This document shows, in pieces, positions 18,344 to 27,170 of a stretch of 64,000 bases of DNA; position 1 is the first letter of the stretch; each line of letters opens with the position of its first letter. The notes beneath the pieces are model-generated. The model was not told where the DNA came from. It did no database searches and saw only the letters and a program-made list of their open reading frames with translations. The position numbers and the translations under genes are program-made. This DNA comes from Scatosoma sp045537295. Its GTDB lineage: Bacteria > Bacillota > Clostridia > Christensenellales > Borkfalkiaceae. The stretch is taken from positions 38,593 to 102,592 of the forward strand of contig JAZSPG010000070.1 of NCBI GenBank assembly GCA_045537295.1, written 5' to 3'.

Positions 18344-19631
18344 TTTACCCGAAAAATTTATCCAAAGAATGAAAAACCAACTTCCCGCGTCCGAGTGGGA
18401 GGCGTTTTTTTCCTGCTATGAAAAAATAGCGGTGAAAGGCGTTCGGCTGAACGCGTTAAAGGGGGACAGGTATGCGTTGAAATCGCTTTTGCCCTTTTTA
18501 GAGGAGCAAATTGCTTGGGAGGAAAACGGGTATTACATCTCGCTTGAAAAGGTGGGCGCAACCCCCTTTCACAACGCGGGCGTTTTCTATTCGCAAGAAC
18601 CGTCCGCTATGTTTATCGCACCGAAATTAGAGGTGAAAGCGGGCGAACGCGTTTTGGATTTATGCTCTGCGCCGGGCGGGAAAGCCACCCAGCTCGCCTC
18701 GAAAATGCAGGGCGAGGGTATCCTCGTCGCCAACGAACCCGTGTTTTCACGGGCGAAAATTCTATCGCAAAATATCGAACGGCTGGGCGTAAGAAACGCC
18801 GTCGTTACCTGCGAAACGCCTGATAATTTAGCGGAAAAATTCCCCGCGTATTTTGATAAAATCCTCGTGGACGCGCCCTGTTCGGGTGAGGGTATGTTCC
18901 GAAAAAACGCCGACGAGGCGCTGAAAGAATGGAGCGAGGAAAATATCGCGCTTTGCGCAAACCGCCAAAAAGAAATTTTACAAAGCGCGGTGAAAATGCT
19001 AAAAAGAGGCGGTAGACTCGCCTATTCCACCTGTACTTTCGCACCCCAAGAGGACGAGGAAATCGTGGCGTGGCTTGAAAAAACTTACCCGCAAATGCGC
19101 CTTATCGCGCAGGAAAAATTATATCCGCATAAGGTAAAAGGCGAGGGGCATTTTTTCGCGCTGTTTGAAAAGACGGAGGGCGAAGAAAGAGAACTTAAAG
19201 CGTTAAAGCCTTGGTGTAGCGCAACCGCAGAAAAGGCATACCGCGCTTTTGAAAAAGAGTTTTTCCATAAAAAATTCGCGGAAAATATCCACGAAACGAA
19301 CGGCGTTTTGTACGATATCCCCAAAGGCGTTTTCTCTTGGCAGGGTTTGCAGGTTTTGCGCGTCGGCGTTCGGCTGGGTGAGGTGAAAAACGGTAGGTTC
19401 GAACCCAACCATTCGCTTGCAATGTGCGTAAAGGCCGAGGACTTAAAAAACGCGTTAAACCTTTCGCAAACGGACGCGCGGGTGGAAAAATACCTGCGAG
19501 GCGAAACGGTGGAGGGCGAACTTCAAAACGGCTGGTGCGCCGTGTGCGTCGAGGGCTATCCCTTAGGTCTTGGCAAAGCGGTGAACGGAACAATCAAAAA
19601 CCACCTGCCCAAAGGCTTGCGTAAAAACTAA
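18336..19631 (+). CDS. RsmF/NOL1-NOP2-Sun family RNA m5C methyltransferase
   Basis: SAM-dependent 5-methylcytosine RNA methyltransferase. The SAM site is LDLCSAPGGKATQLA (near residue 110), followed by NEPVFSRAKIL; the two catalytic cysteines are in VDAPCSGEGMF and YSTCTF. The C-terminal ~140 residues match the extra PUA-like/FAU-type tail of RsmF-like enzymes, so 16S rRNA is the likely target, although tRNA cannot be excluded. ATG 18336 lies within the end of the exonuclease gene. 431 residues, close to the family's usual size. Confidence 0.9.
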   Translation: MCNLPEKFIQRMKNQLPASEWEAFFSCYEKIAVKGVRLNALKGDRYALKSLLPFLEEQIAWEENGYYISLEKVGATPFHNAGVFYSQEPSAMFIAPKLEVKAGERVLDLCSAPGGKATQLASKMQGEGILVANEPVFSRAKILSQNIERLGVRNAVVTCETPDNLAEKFPAYFDKILVDAPCSGEGMFRKNADEALKEWSEENIALCANRQKEILQSAVKMLKRGGRLAYSTCTFAPQEDEEIVAWLEKTYPQMRLIAQEKLYPHKVKGEGHFFALFEKTEGEERELKALKPWCSATAEKAYRAFEKEFFHKKFAENIHETNGVLYDIPKGVFSWQGLQVLRVGVRLGEVKNGRFEPNHSLAMCVKAEDLKNALNLSQTDARVEKYLRGETVEGELQNGWCAVCVEGYPLGLGKAVNGTIKNHLPKGLRKN

Positions 19632-19647
19632 ATAAAACGCATTCTTT

Positions 19648-19680
19648 CGCGCGGACGATGCTCGTCCGCGCGCTGTTTTT
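19648..19680 (+). terminator. Terminator after RNA methyltransferase
   Basis: CGCGCGGACGA, three-base loop, TCGTCCGCGCG, then CTG and six T. Confidence 0.88.
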
Positions 19681-19702
19681 TATAAAAAACAGCCAAAGAC
19701 CG

Positions 19703-19753
19703 CAAGTTTTGGCAGTAAGACGACAAGTTTTAAGAGTAAAAATGACAAGTTTT
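19703..19753 (+). repeat. Three CAAGTTTT direct repeats upstream of a promoter
   Basis: CAAGTTTT occurs at 19703-19710, 19724-19731 and 19746-19753. The periods are 21 and 22 bp, two helical turns, so all copies face the same side of DNA, ending five bases before the -35. This looks like a tandem activator site. Confidence 0.6.
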
Positions 19754-19757
19754 GATA

Positions 19758-19786
19758 TTGACTTTTACAATTTTCCCTGTTATAAT
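19758..19786 (+). promoter_or_regulatory. Sigma-A promoter of orphan membrane protein gene
   Basis: TTGACT (19758-19763), 17-bp spacer, TATAAT (19781-19786), ~40 bases of leader. Confidence 0.85.
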
Positions 19787-19833
19787 ATAGATACAAAAAT
19801 GAAAACGGAAAAGAAAAGGGGGTGGGGGATAAA

Positions 19834-20511
19834 ATGTCCAAGGATATAAAAAGAGTGATAGCGGTTATCGTTTGTTTGGTGATTTTTTGGCTGACGGTTT
19901 TTGGACTCGTTTTACAAAGAGGCTGTTACTATACCCCGTGGGAGCGCTATAAACACCCCGATTTTGTAACCTCGTATACGGAGGCGGAGCATATAGAACG
20001 CATTAAAGAACGGACGGAAACGCGTTTTTCCAAGGAAATAGAGAGCGGAGAAATCGCAAATTATACGGTGGAAATCGTATACGCCTTTTACGATAACGAC
20101 CCCGAATACTTCCTCGTGAATTTAGAATATAAATATCCTTGGCATAAATTAGACTGGGTAGGAAATCCGTACGAGCAAACGAAATATAAACATTTTCTCG
20201 GTTATATAGAAAACGACGAGTATTATACGGGCGTCAATGGTTATTCTGGGGAAAAAGGCGATAGTATGTTTACGGAAGGCAGAAACGCTTACGAGGTGGC
20301 GGGCTACGGGGAGGCGAAAAAATATTACGGAAATAGAATATTTGCCGTAGAAAAAGAAGGAGCGTTATTAAAAATTTTTAAGATGAATTCTACGGGTCGG
20401 GTAGAATTTGAAGCTGGGAACGAAGGCGAATGGGAGCAGTATATTATTCCCGAAACGGAATACGAGGATTTAATGAAAAATAATTATAAATTTAGCAGTC
20501 ATATATATTAA
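19834..20511 (+). CDS. Orphan single-pass membrane protein
   Basis: Family not recognised. The 225-residue product starts MSKDIKRVIAV and has one hydrophobic segment (about residues 7-27) followed by Gly-Cys, which could be a signal anchor with a large outside domain. The rest is very polar and rich in Tyr, Glu and Lys, with several Tyr-Tyr pairs. I use ATG 19834 after GGGGGAT; a GTG at 19822 lies inside the same G-rich site. It has its own promoter with a three-repeat upstream array and ends at a bidirectional terminator, so it is a single regulated unit. Confidence 0.7.
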   Translation: MSKDIKRVIAVIVCLVIFWLTVFGLVLQRGCYYTPWERYKHPDFVTSYTEAEHIERIKERTETRFSKEIESGEIANYTVEIVYAFYDNDPEYFLVNLEYKYPWHKLDWVGNPYEQTKYKHFLGYIENDEYYTGVNGYSGEKGDSMFTEGRNAYEVAGYGEAKKYYGNRIFAVEKEGALLKIFKMNSTGRVEFEAGNEGEWEQYIIPETEYEDLMKNNYKFSSHIY

Positions 20512-20532
20512 ATAGTAAACGGAAAAAATAAT

Positions 20533-20575
20533 CCCGCCTTGCGAAACGCGTTTCGCAAGGCGGGGTTCGTTTTAA
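20533..20575. terminator. Bidirectional terminator, 32-base palindrome
   Basis: CCCGCCTTGCGAAACG mirrored by its exact complement at 20533-20564, with T-rich flanks on both strands. It separates the convergent orphan and surface-protein genes. Confidence 0.88.
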
Positions 20576-20584
20576 TAATTTTTC

Positions 20585-23500
20585 TTATTTTTTATCCGCT
20601 TTCGATTTCTTTTCCTTTTTAGGCTTTGCGGTTTTTTGGGGTTTTGCGCCACGGCTCTTACGCGATTTTGCAACCAGCTTTCTTACAACCAAGCTTACCA
20701 CCGCAAGCACGAGCACGCCGGCAATCGCAATCGAGCTTGCCAAAAGCCAAACGTTCGTGGTGCTTTCTTCGTTTGCCGTATCGTCGTCGGTGGTGGAATC
20801 TTCCTCGTCCGCCTCCGCGTTCACCGTCGTTTCCACCGTCGAGAAATCCGCGTAGGTGGTGTAGCTTACGCCCGCCGTCGCCTTGTACAAATACGCTACT
20901 TTTTCCGCATTGCTTGCCGAGGCGTAGCTTGCATAGTTATCGTAGGAATTGCCAACCTTGTTTTCGTCGAGCGATTCGTCGTAACGCAAGTATTTCGCGC
21001 TGTCGTAGAACGAGAACGCGCCCTCGAAGTAGTTCGCGCCTTCTTCCATTCCTTCCTTTGCGGAATCCAGCCAAGCGGTGATTTTTTCTTCCGTTTCGTC
21101 CACCGACCAAGCGTCGAACGCTACGAACGCACCGCGTCCGTTAATCGTGCTGTCGTCGCGCGCACCGCTCCAAACTTCCAAACGATAGTTCTTTGCCTCG
21201 TCGCCCGTATGCAAGTAGAAGGTAACCGTTGCCCAGCCTGCGCCCGTACCGCTAACTTCCGCTTTCAACGCCTTTTCGCCGTTACCCGAGATAGCCTCGT
21301 AACGCGCGGGCAGGGACGCCGTTGAGAAGTCGTACACTAAGATATTGTCTTCATTTGCAACCTTTTCGGTGTTGTACGCGTAAGCCGTTTTTGCCGTTTC
21401 GTCGTATCCGTAGAACGCTACGCCGTCGTTGCCGTCGTGTTTCCAAGCGGAGCTGTAATCGTATTGAACGCCACCGTCCGCAAGTACTAAGTTTCCAGCT
21501 TTTACGCCGTACGCTTGCAAGTTCGCAAAATATCTGTTCGTGTCGATACCTTCCGCGCCCGACCAGTTCGGGTTGACCTTATACAAACCGTTGGCTTGAA
21601 GTTTGAACGCCGTATCCGTTCTTGCTACGAACCCGTCGGCAGAGGGGTCTTTCGCAAGCACGTTGCCGTCCTCGTCATACCAGTAGGTAAGCGTTCTGCC
21701 GATAGACAAGGTGTTTTGACGGGTGTCGTCGTCCGTGTCGATAAGGTATACGCTCGCCACCGCGCCCGCGCTGACTTTCACGCGCAAGGACACCGCTTTG
21801 TAGGTGTTTGCCGAAACGGTGGTCGTCGTACCGATAAAGCCGTACGCGTGACCTGCTTGTTCGTCGCTCTCGTCCGTGTAAATAACGAGCGGTTGCGTCG
21901 TCATTTCGTCGAACACGCTGTTCCAAGTCGCGCCCGTACCGCCGAGTTTTTCTAAAATTTCCGTATAGTTTTCCGCGTGTTCTTTGTTCAAAAGACCTGC
22001 GTTTTGATAGACGTTGATGTCCGTATTCGAAACGCTACCGCCTACGTACGCGCTGTTGGAATATACGCCTTTGTAGTTTTTGGGAATTGCGAAACCGTCT
22101 TCAATATTCGCCGTCGAGAGTTTGGTTGCCGAATCGAAACCGCTGTCGCCCGCGGGTTTGTTCGTTTCGCCCGTCAGCGTAACCACTTTCGAGTAGCTAC
22201 CGCTCGTCGCGCAAGCAAACGCCTCTTCCGTCATCGTCGTCGTCTTAAAGCCCGTAAACACCGCAAGTCCTTCGCCGTACGCCGATTTTTCCGTATCGAT
22301 AACCTTCGTCGAACCGAGCGTGAACGAGAAATTCACCGTCGCGTTTTCCTCGCCGTCGTTATGGATAAAGAAGAAACATTGTTGCCAGCCGTCGTGCAGT
22401 TCCTTTTCCGTTTCTTCCGTGCCTTCCGTCACCGTAACCTTGATAGGCGAAATGGTCGTCGTGTCCAAGGACGAAATGGCGGGTTTGCCCTCGTTATCTA
22501 ATAAGGTAATGCCCGCGCCCGTGATACCGTTCATATCCGAGGTCTTTACGAAGAACGAATATGCCACTCTCTCGCCTGCGGGGATAGTGATGGCAGGGGA
22601 TTTCGCCGTATAGGTTGCGCCCTTAGCCGAGAACAAAATGAGCGCGTCGCCGTCCGTCAAATAGTCGTGACCTTCGAAATATTCCTTATACGCCGATTTC
22701 GCAAACGCGTTGTCGGGGTCGTTGAGCGTCGTCGCGATATTGCCAATCACGTACTTGTCCTTATCCGCGTCGAACCCCTCTTTCAAGGTCGGCGCGTACG
22801 TTTGCGCGTTTTTATTCACAAGTTCGGGGAACTTGGAAATATCGCTTTGCTCAATCGCCGTGTATACGATACCGTTACTGTCACGCTTTTCCGTCGTGGG
22901 CGCAATTACCCAGCCCGCTTGGCTAAGCAAGTTATAATTTTCGAAATCGCCCGAGAAATCAAGTACGAACTTCGTCGTGGAAACCTCGCTTGCGTCAAAG
23001 CTCTTCGCCTCTTTCGAGCTACTTAACGTAAGTTCTTCGCCCACAGGAACGCTCATTGCGTTTTTATTCTCTACGATTTTACATTCGATATCGTCAAAGA
23101 ACGCATAGCCGTTGACGTACTCGTATCTGTCCGTACCACCGCCAAGACCTAAGCCCAAAACGATAGTGAAGGTGGAATCGGCGTAGGACGCGCCTTTGAG
23201 TGCGAACTCGTATTGCACCCAACCGTTGTTGTCGGTTACGTTTTGCGTGTTGATATTTTTAATTTCGAGGGGGTCGAGGGATTTTCCGCCAACCGAGTGC
23301 GTAATGGAGATATACGCGCCCTTGTCTACGATATTTTCCGCCTTTTCCCCGCTCGTCGTCGTGCAGGTCAAGTTGCTCGTCTTTACCCAAACGGAGAAGT
23401 TTGCGCTCGTACCCGCGCTCACCGTCACGCTGGTAGACGAGGTGAACTTTTGCGCCGTACCCAAATGCGCGTAGGAAGAGTTGGAATACTCGTTATGGAG

Positions 23501-24148
23501 CATCAAAACTTTCGTGTTCGTTTTGCCGTCCTCGTCCTCGGTTACTTCCGCGTTCGGGTCATAGTCGTGCGTGCGGGGGTTTTGAATACCCACGAGCGTT
23601 TTATCCGCGTTTTCGATTAAGGGCAAATCCTCGTCGTCGATATTAAACGATTCGTAGAAATCCAAATCGTCGATATCGCCGTCGCTATTCGCGTCTTTCC
23701 AAGCCTTGTAGTATTCTAACTTGTCGCGAACGGACATAGAATCCCACTTACTTTTCGCCTCGTCCTCGGTAAGTGCGCTTGCGGGCTTGTCCAAATACGA
23801 CTCGGTCAAATTCTTCCAAGCCGAGTCCTGCGTGTCGATAATACCGCTTGCCGATTTAGAGGAAAGTGCGGTACCGCTCGTCGCGGAGTTTACCGAACGG
23901 GTCCAGCCCGTAACGCTGGTGACGATAGGGTTCAAACCGTCCTTATCGTCGAAAGTTTCGAAGTCGGAGTTCTTAATAATTCCGTCGTCGGAAACGGTTT
24001 CTTTTTCCGTTTCTTCACTCGTAGACGAGGAAGAGGAGGAGGAATCGTCCTTACAGGATGCGAACGCCGTCATCATTGAAGTCGCCATCATCAGCGACAT
24101 AAAGATTGCAAGTAAATTCTTCTTGCGAGAGTTGGTTTTTTTCTTCAT
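20585..24148 (-). CDS. Giant cell-surface protein, lipobox-like start and C-terminal membrane anchor
   Basis: A 1187-residue secreted protein of no family I can name. Signal peptide residues 1-31 lead to Cys32 (FASC), a lipobox with an unusual Phe at -3, followed by a run of seven Ser and an acidic linker. An EF-hand/dockerin-like loop (DANSDGDIDDLD) lies near residue 151. The body alternates blocks starting like NSDFE and containing FSVWVKTS, YSFFVKTS or SLRVKVS cores, which look like repeated jelly-roll carbohydrate-binding modules; this is inference. It ends with a membrane helix (WLLASSIAIAG...) and a Lys-rich tail, so it may be anchored at both ends. ATG 24148 follows AAGGTGG. Monocistronic. 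Confidence 0.75.
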   Translation of the reverse strand: MKKKTNSRKKNLLAIFMSLMMATSMMTAFASCKDDSSSSSSSTSEETEKETVSDDGIIKNSDFETFDDKDGLNPIVTSVTGWTRSVNSATSGTALSSKSASGIIDTQDSAWKNLTESYLDKPASALTEDEAKSKWDSMSVRDKLEYYKAWKDANSDGDIDDLDFYESFNIDDEDLPLIENADKTLVGIQNPRTHDYDPNAEVTEDEDGKTNTKVLMLHNEYSNSSYAHLGTAQKFTSSTSVTVSAGTSANFSVWVKTSNLTCTTTSGEKAENIVDKGAYISITHSVGGKSLDPLEIKNINTQNVTDNNGWVQYEFALKGASYADSTFTIVLGLGLGGGTDRYEYVNGYAFFDDIECKIVENKNAMSVPVGEELTLSSSKEAKSFDASEVSTTKFVLDFSGDFENYNLLSQAGWVIAPTTEKRDSNGIVYTAIEQSDISKFPELVNKNAQTYAPTLKEGFDADKDKYVIGNIATTLNDPDNAFAKSAYKEYFEGHDYLTDGDALILFSAKGATYTAKSPAITIPAGERVAYSFFVKTSDMNGITGAGITLLDNEGKPAISSLDTTTISPIKVTVTEGTEETEKELHDGWQQCFFFIHNDGEENATVNFSFTLGSTKVIDTEKSAYGEGLAVFTGFKTTTMTEEAFACATSGSYSKVVTLTGETNKPAGDSGFDSATKLSTANIEDGFAIPKNYKGVYSNSAYVGGSVSNTDINVYQNAGLLNKEHAENYTEILEKLGGTGATWNSVFDEMTTQPLVIYTDESDEQAGHAYGFIGTTTTVSANTYKAVSLRVKVSAGAVASVYLIDTDDDTRQNTLSIGRTLTYWYDEDGNVLAKDPSADGFVARTDTAFKLQANGLYKVNPNWSGAEGIDTNRYFANLQAYGVKAGNLVLADGGVQYDYSSAWKHDGNDGVAFYGYDETAKTAYAYNTEKVANEDNILVYDFSTASLPARYEAISGNGEKALKAEVSGTGAGWATVTFYLHTGDEAKNYRLEVWSGARDDSTINGRGAFVAFDAWSVDETEEKITAWLDSAKEGMEEGANYFEGAFSFYDSAKYLRYDESLDENKVGNSYDNYASYASASNAEKVAYLYKATAGVSYTTYADFSTVETTVNAEADEEDSTTDDDTANEESTTNVWLLASSIAIAGVLVLAVVSLVVRKLVAKSRKSRGAKPQKTAKPKKEKKSKADKK

Positions 24149-24381
24149 ACAACCACCTTAACTTTTGGTATTTGTTTTACAATATAATATCACGCGTGCG
24201 TAGGGCTAACGCGTAGCCCACAAAACACCACGCTATACTATTTTAATACAAAATCGATTTATTAGCAAGCGTTTATAATAGGTAACGGCAGAAAAAGTTT
24301 GATAAAACGGAAAAAAATACGCAAAATAGTAGTGAAACCGCCCGCTTGGGCGGAAATATTTTCCTAAAAAGGAGCAAGGAA

Positions 24382-24750
24382 ATGGAACAAGCGAAAACGC
24401 AAAATTCGAAACGCCTTTTTTGCGGAGTGGCGGTGGGCGTTGCCAACAGCCTGTTCGGCGGGGGTGGCGGTATGCTTGCCGTACCCCTATTAAACGCTAC
24501 GGGTTATACGCAAAAAGAGGCGCACGCCACGGCAATTTTGGTGATTTTACCCGTTTCTTTTTTCTCGTTTTTGCTGTATTTTATACAAGGAATGTATGAT
24601 TTTTCGGTACTCATACCGACGGCAATCGGGGTGACGGCGGGCGGAGCGGTAGGCGCGCTTATTTTGGGCAAATTGCCCACCAAAACGGTGACGCTCGTCT
24701 TTGCGTTTTTGCAGGCGGTAGCGGGCGCGTTTTTGTTCTTTTCCAAATAA
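24382..24750 (+). CDS. Half-size TSUP (TauE/SafE) transporter, first half
   Basis: A 122-residue membrane protein matching one four-helix repeat of the TSUP family, whose members move sulfite, sulfoacetate or other organic anions. It carries the repeat's Gly-rich signature near the N-terminus (NSLFGGGGGMLAVPLL) and about four membrane segments. Normal family members have two such repeats in one ~250-residue chain; here the second is a separate gene 11 bp downstream. ATG 24382 follows AAGGAGCAAGG. The first 36 bases of the longer frame from 24346 lack a ribosome site. The pair probably assembles as a heterodimer. Confidence 0.82.
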   Translation: MEQAKTQNSKRLFCGVAVGVANSLFGGGGGMLAVPLLNATGYTQKEAHATAILVILPVSFFSFLLYFIQGMYDFSVLIPTAIGVTAGGAVGALILGKLPTKTVTLVFAFLQAVAGAFLFFSK

Positions 24751-24761
24751 AATTATAGCGT

Positions 24762-25124
24762 ATGTCTTTTTATCTTTATCTCATTTTAGGCTTTATCGGC
24801 GGGATTCCCGCAGGTATGGGTATGGGTGGCGGAACGGTTACCATACCCTTATTAGTATTGCTTGGCGGGGTGGAACAAAAAATTGCGCAATGCGCCAACC
24901 TTTTTTCCTTTTTACCTATGAGTTTCGGCGCGTTAAGAACGCACGCGGAAAACGGTCTTTTGAAAACGCAAGGTGTTTTGTGGGTGATTATTCCCGCGCT
25001 GTTACTCTCGATTCTCGGCGCGCTTTCGGCGTTCTTGTTGCCCTCTGAAATTTTAAGGCGCGCGTTCGGTGTTTTTTTAATCGGTCTGTCCGTTACCACC
25101 TTGCATAAAAGCAACGGCGCGTAA
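24762..25124 (+). CDS. Half-size TSUP (TauE/SafE) transporter, second half
   Basis: A 120-residue partner of the preceding gene with the same fold unit: GMGMGGGTVTIPLL near the N-terminus, then about four membrane segments. It lies in a different frame from the first half. Both halves are complete units, so this is a split transporter rather than an obvious frameshift. No good Shine-Dalgarno precedes ATG 24762; translation may be coupled to the upstream stop. The substrate is unknown. Confidence 0.8.
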   Translation: MSFYLYLILGFIGGIPAGMGMGGGTVTIPLLVLLGGVEQKIAQCANLFSFLPMSFGALRTHAENGLLKTQGVLWVIIPALLLSILGALSAFLLPSEILRRAFGVFLIGLSVTTLHKSNGA

Positions 25125-25231
25125 GGTTTGAATTTTGCTTAAAACCGAGGGCAAAATACACAAAACAAGCGGACGAATTTGTCGAAAATGTGGAAAATTA
25201 CAAAAATATCGAAAAATTTTCCAAAAGGGTA

Positions 25232-25260
25232 TTTACAAATACCGTTTTATGTGGTAAACT
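25232..25260 (+). promoter_or_regulatory. Promoter of Ppx/GppA gene
   Basis: TTTACA (25232-25237), 17-bp spacer, TAAACT (25255-25260). It leaves a leader of ~125 bases containing a hairpin. Confidence 0.6.
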
Positions 25261-25279
25261 ATGGGAAAAATTAAAAAGA

Positions 25280-25321
25280 CACGAACTGCGTAAAGGCGCA
25301 AAAACGCGCCTTTCGTTCTTT
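25280..25321 (+). promoter_or_regulatory. Leader hairpin before Ppx/GppA
   Basis: AAAGGCGC (25292-25299) pairs with GCGCCTTT (25306-25313); outside it ACAC and GAAC pair with GTTC and GTGT across a small bulge. The mixed T-rich 3' side could make it an attenuator, but no strong T tract is present. Confidence 0.45.
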
Positions 25322-25390
25322 GTGTAAAATAACGAAAAAATTACGGAATTTGCGGGCGAGACCGCGAAGGAAAAAGGACAGAGGTAAAAA

Positions 25391-26902
25391 GTGGAAAAAA
25401 TCGGTATTATTGATTTAGGCTCAAACACGGCGCGGTTGCTCATTGTGGAGATGTTCACCGACGGTCATTATATGGTGGTAGACGAGTTGAAAGAAAGCGT
25501 TCGGCTCGGTCAAGATATGGATAGGGACGGGTTCTTAAAACCCCAACGCATTGCGGAAACGATAAAAACCTTGAAAATGTTCAAGCGTCTTTGCGACACG
25601 AGCGGGGTAGAACGCATTATCGCCGTAGGTACGGCGGCGGTGCGTCGCGCGAAGAACCAACGCTCGTTTTTAGACGAAATTCAGGTTTCGTGCAATATCA
25701 CCATTCGCGTACTTACCGAGGAGGAAGAGGCGGTCCTCATTTACAGAGGGGTTATCAACTCGATGGACATACCCAAAGGGCTTATCCTCGAAATCGGCGG
25801 TGGAAGCACGAAAATCGTGTACTACAACCGTAGAAACCTGCTCAACTACGCGTCTTTGCCGTTCGGCGCGGTAACGCTTACCGATTTGTTCGCGAGCGAC
25901 GCAACGCCTGAGGAATCGGCAAAACATATCGAAGAATTTTTCACCGAACAGCTGAAAAAACTGCCTTGGCTGAAAGAGGTAGACCCCGAGGCGCAAATGA
26001 TAGGTGCGGGCGGTTCGTTCCGTAACCTTTTCAAAATCACCAAGCTCGTAAGAAAATACCCCTTGGACAACCCGCATAACTACCGTTTGAACGCGGAGGA
26101 TTTCACGGGTATTTACGATATGCTCAAAGTTCTCGACGTGGACAAGCGTAAGAAGATTAAAGGGCTTTCGCCCAAGCGCGCGGACATTATGCCCGCCGCA
26201 ATGGCAATCGTTAAATCTTTCGTTTCGTATATGAATATCAACGAGTTCGCAATTTGCGGTTGCGGGCTTAGAGAGGGGCTTATGCTCAACCAAGCGTTGC
26301 CTATTACCACGGAAAAACCTATTTCCGACGTTTTGGGGTACAGCTTGGATACGCTGGTGAAATACCACGGTTGCGACGTAAAACACGTCGAACACGTTAT
26401 GCAACTTTCCGTACAGCTTTTCAAACAGCTTCGCGTATTGCATAAATTTTCCCGTCAATACCTGAAAATACTTAAAATCGCGGCGAGTATGCACGACTGC
26501 GGTAGACGGTTGAAATATTACAATCACGCCCGCCATAGCTGGTATACGACGCTCAACGCCTCTATTTACGGCGCGACGCACCGTGAAATCGTGTTGGCGG
26601 CGTTCGTTGCGGGCTGTCACAACCGCGAGGAAATTCCGATGATAGAATGGCAAAAATACAAGGACCTCGTTTTAGAAGAGGACTTGGACGCGGTGAAAAA
26701 ATTAGGCGTACTGCTTCGTATCGCGGAGAGCTTGGATAGGTCGCAATGCGGTGTGATTACGGGCGTAAACTGCGACGTACTCGGCGATTCCGTGATTATG
26801 AAAACGGAAGTTACGGGCGACGCGTCGCTGGAAATTCGGGACGCGGAATCCGCTAACGTCGAGTTTAAGCGCGCGTTCCATAAAAATCTCGAAATCTTAT
26901 AA
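25391..26902 (+). CDS. Ppx/GppA-family phosphatase with C-terminal HD domain
   Basis: Exopolyphosphatase/guanosine pentaphosphate phosphohydrolase family: removes terminal phosphate from polyphosphate or pppGpp, linking phosphate storage and stringent response. The actin-like ATPase fold starts at once with IDLGSNTARLL; the second phosphate loop is EIGGGSTKI near residue 135 and GAGGSFRNL follows near 200. The C-terminal ~200 residues contain an HD-type helical domain (SMHDCGRR). 503 residues fits the long two-domain form. GTG 25391 with GAGG five bases upstream. Which substrate dominates cannot be told. Confidence 0.9.
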   Translation: MEKIGIIDLGSNTARLLIVEMFTDGHYMVVDELKESVRLGQDMDRDGFLKPQRIAETIKTLKMFKRLCDTSGVERIIAVGTAAVRRAKNQRSFLDEIQVSCNITIRVLTEEEEAVLIYRGVINSMDIPKGLILEIGGGSTKIVYYNRRNLLNYASLPFGAVTLTDLFASDATPEESAKHIEEFFTEQLKKLPWLKEVDPEAQMIGAGGSFRNLFKITKLVRKYPLDNPHNYRLNAEDFTGIYDMLKVLDVDKRKKIKGLSPKRADIMPAAMAIVKSFVSYMNINEFAICGCGLREGLMLNQALPITTEKPISDVLGYSLDTLVKYHGCDVKHVEHVMQLSVQLFKQLRVLHKFSRQYLKILKIAASMHDCGRRLKYYNHARHSWYTTLNASIYGATHREIVLAAFVAGCHNREEIPMIEWQKYKDLVLEEDLDAVKKLGVLLRIAESLDRSQCGVITGVNCDVLGDSVIMKTEVTGDASLEIRDAESANVEFKRAFHKNLEIL

Positions 26903-26994
26903 AAGGAAAAAAACCGCTCTTTCAAAACGCCGACGAGGCTTTGCGGACGGGCGGTTTCTTATTTCTTTTGGAATGATTTGCGCCTAACGGCGCG

Positions 26995-27170
26995 TGAAGT
27001 TTCGCTTTCGGCTCAATGAATTGGGCTATCGCCATAAATTGAAATGCAAAGCATTTCATTATTGTAATTATTCCACAATGCAAAACTTTGTTTTGCAATT
27101 CACGCCCGTAGGGCAATTCACGAAATTTATTTCAATGCACGCAAAGCAATGCTTTGCATTTCATTATACT
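26995..27170. repeat. Cluster of small palindromes upstream of maf
   Basis: Back-to-back hairpins fill this non-coding stretch: GAAATGC/GCATTTC, TGCAAAAC/GTTTTGCA, GCCC/GGGC and GCAAAGC/GCTTTGC. Related pieces (GCATTTCATTAT) recur at both ends. It resembles a dispersed intergenic repeat, but only this copy is in view. Confidence 0.55.

Noticed and set aside
24382..25124. Frameshifted single TSUP pseudogene
   Set aside because: Both halves are complete repeat units with their own start and stop; nothing is missing from either.
25670..26653. 327-codon minus-strand frame inside Ppx/GppA
   Set aside because: Antisense shadow with biased composition; the plus-strand gene is complete.
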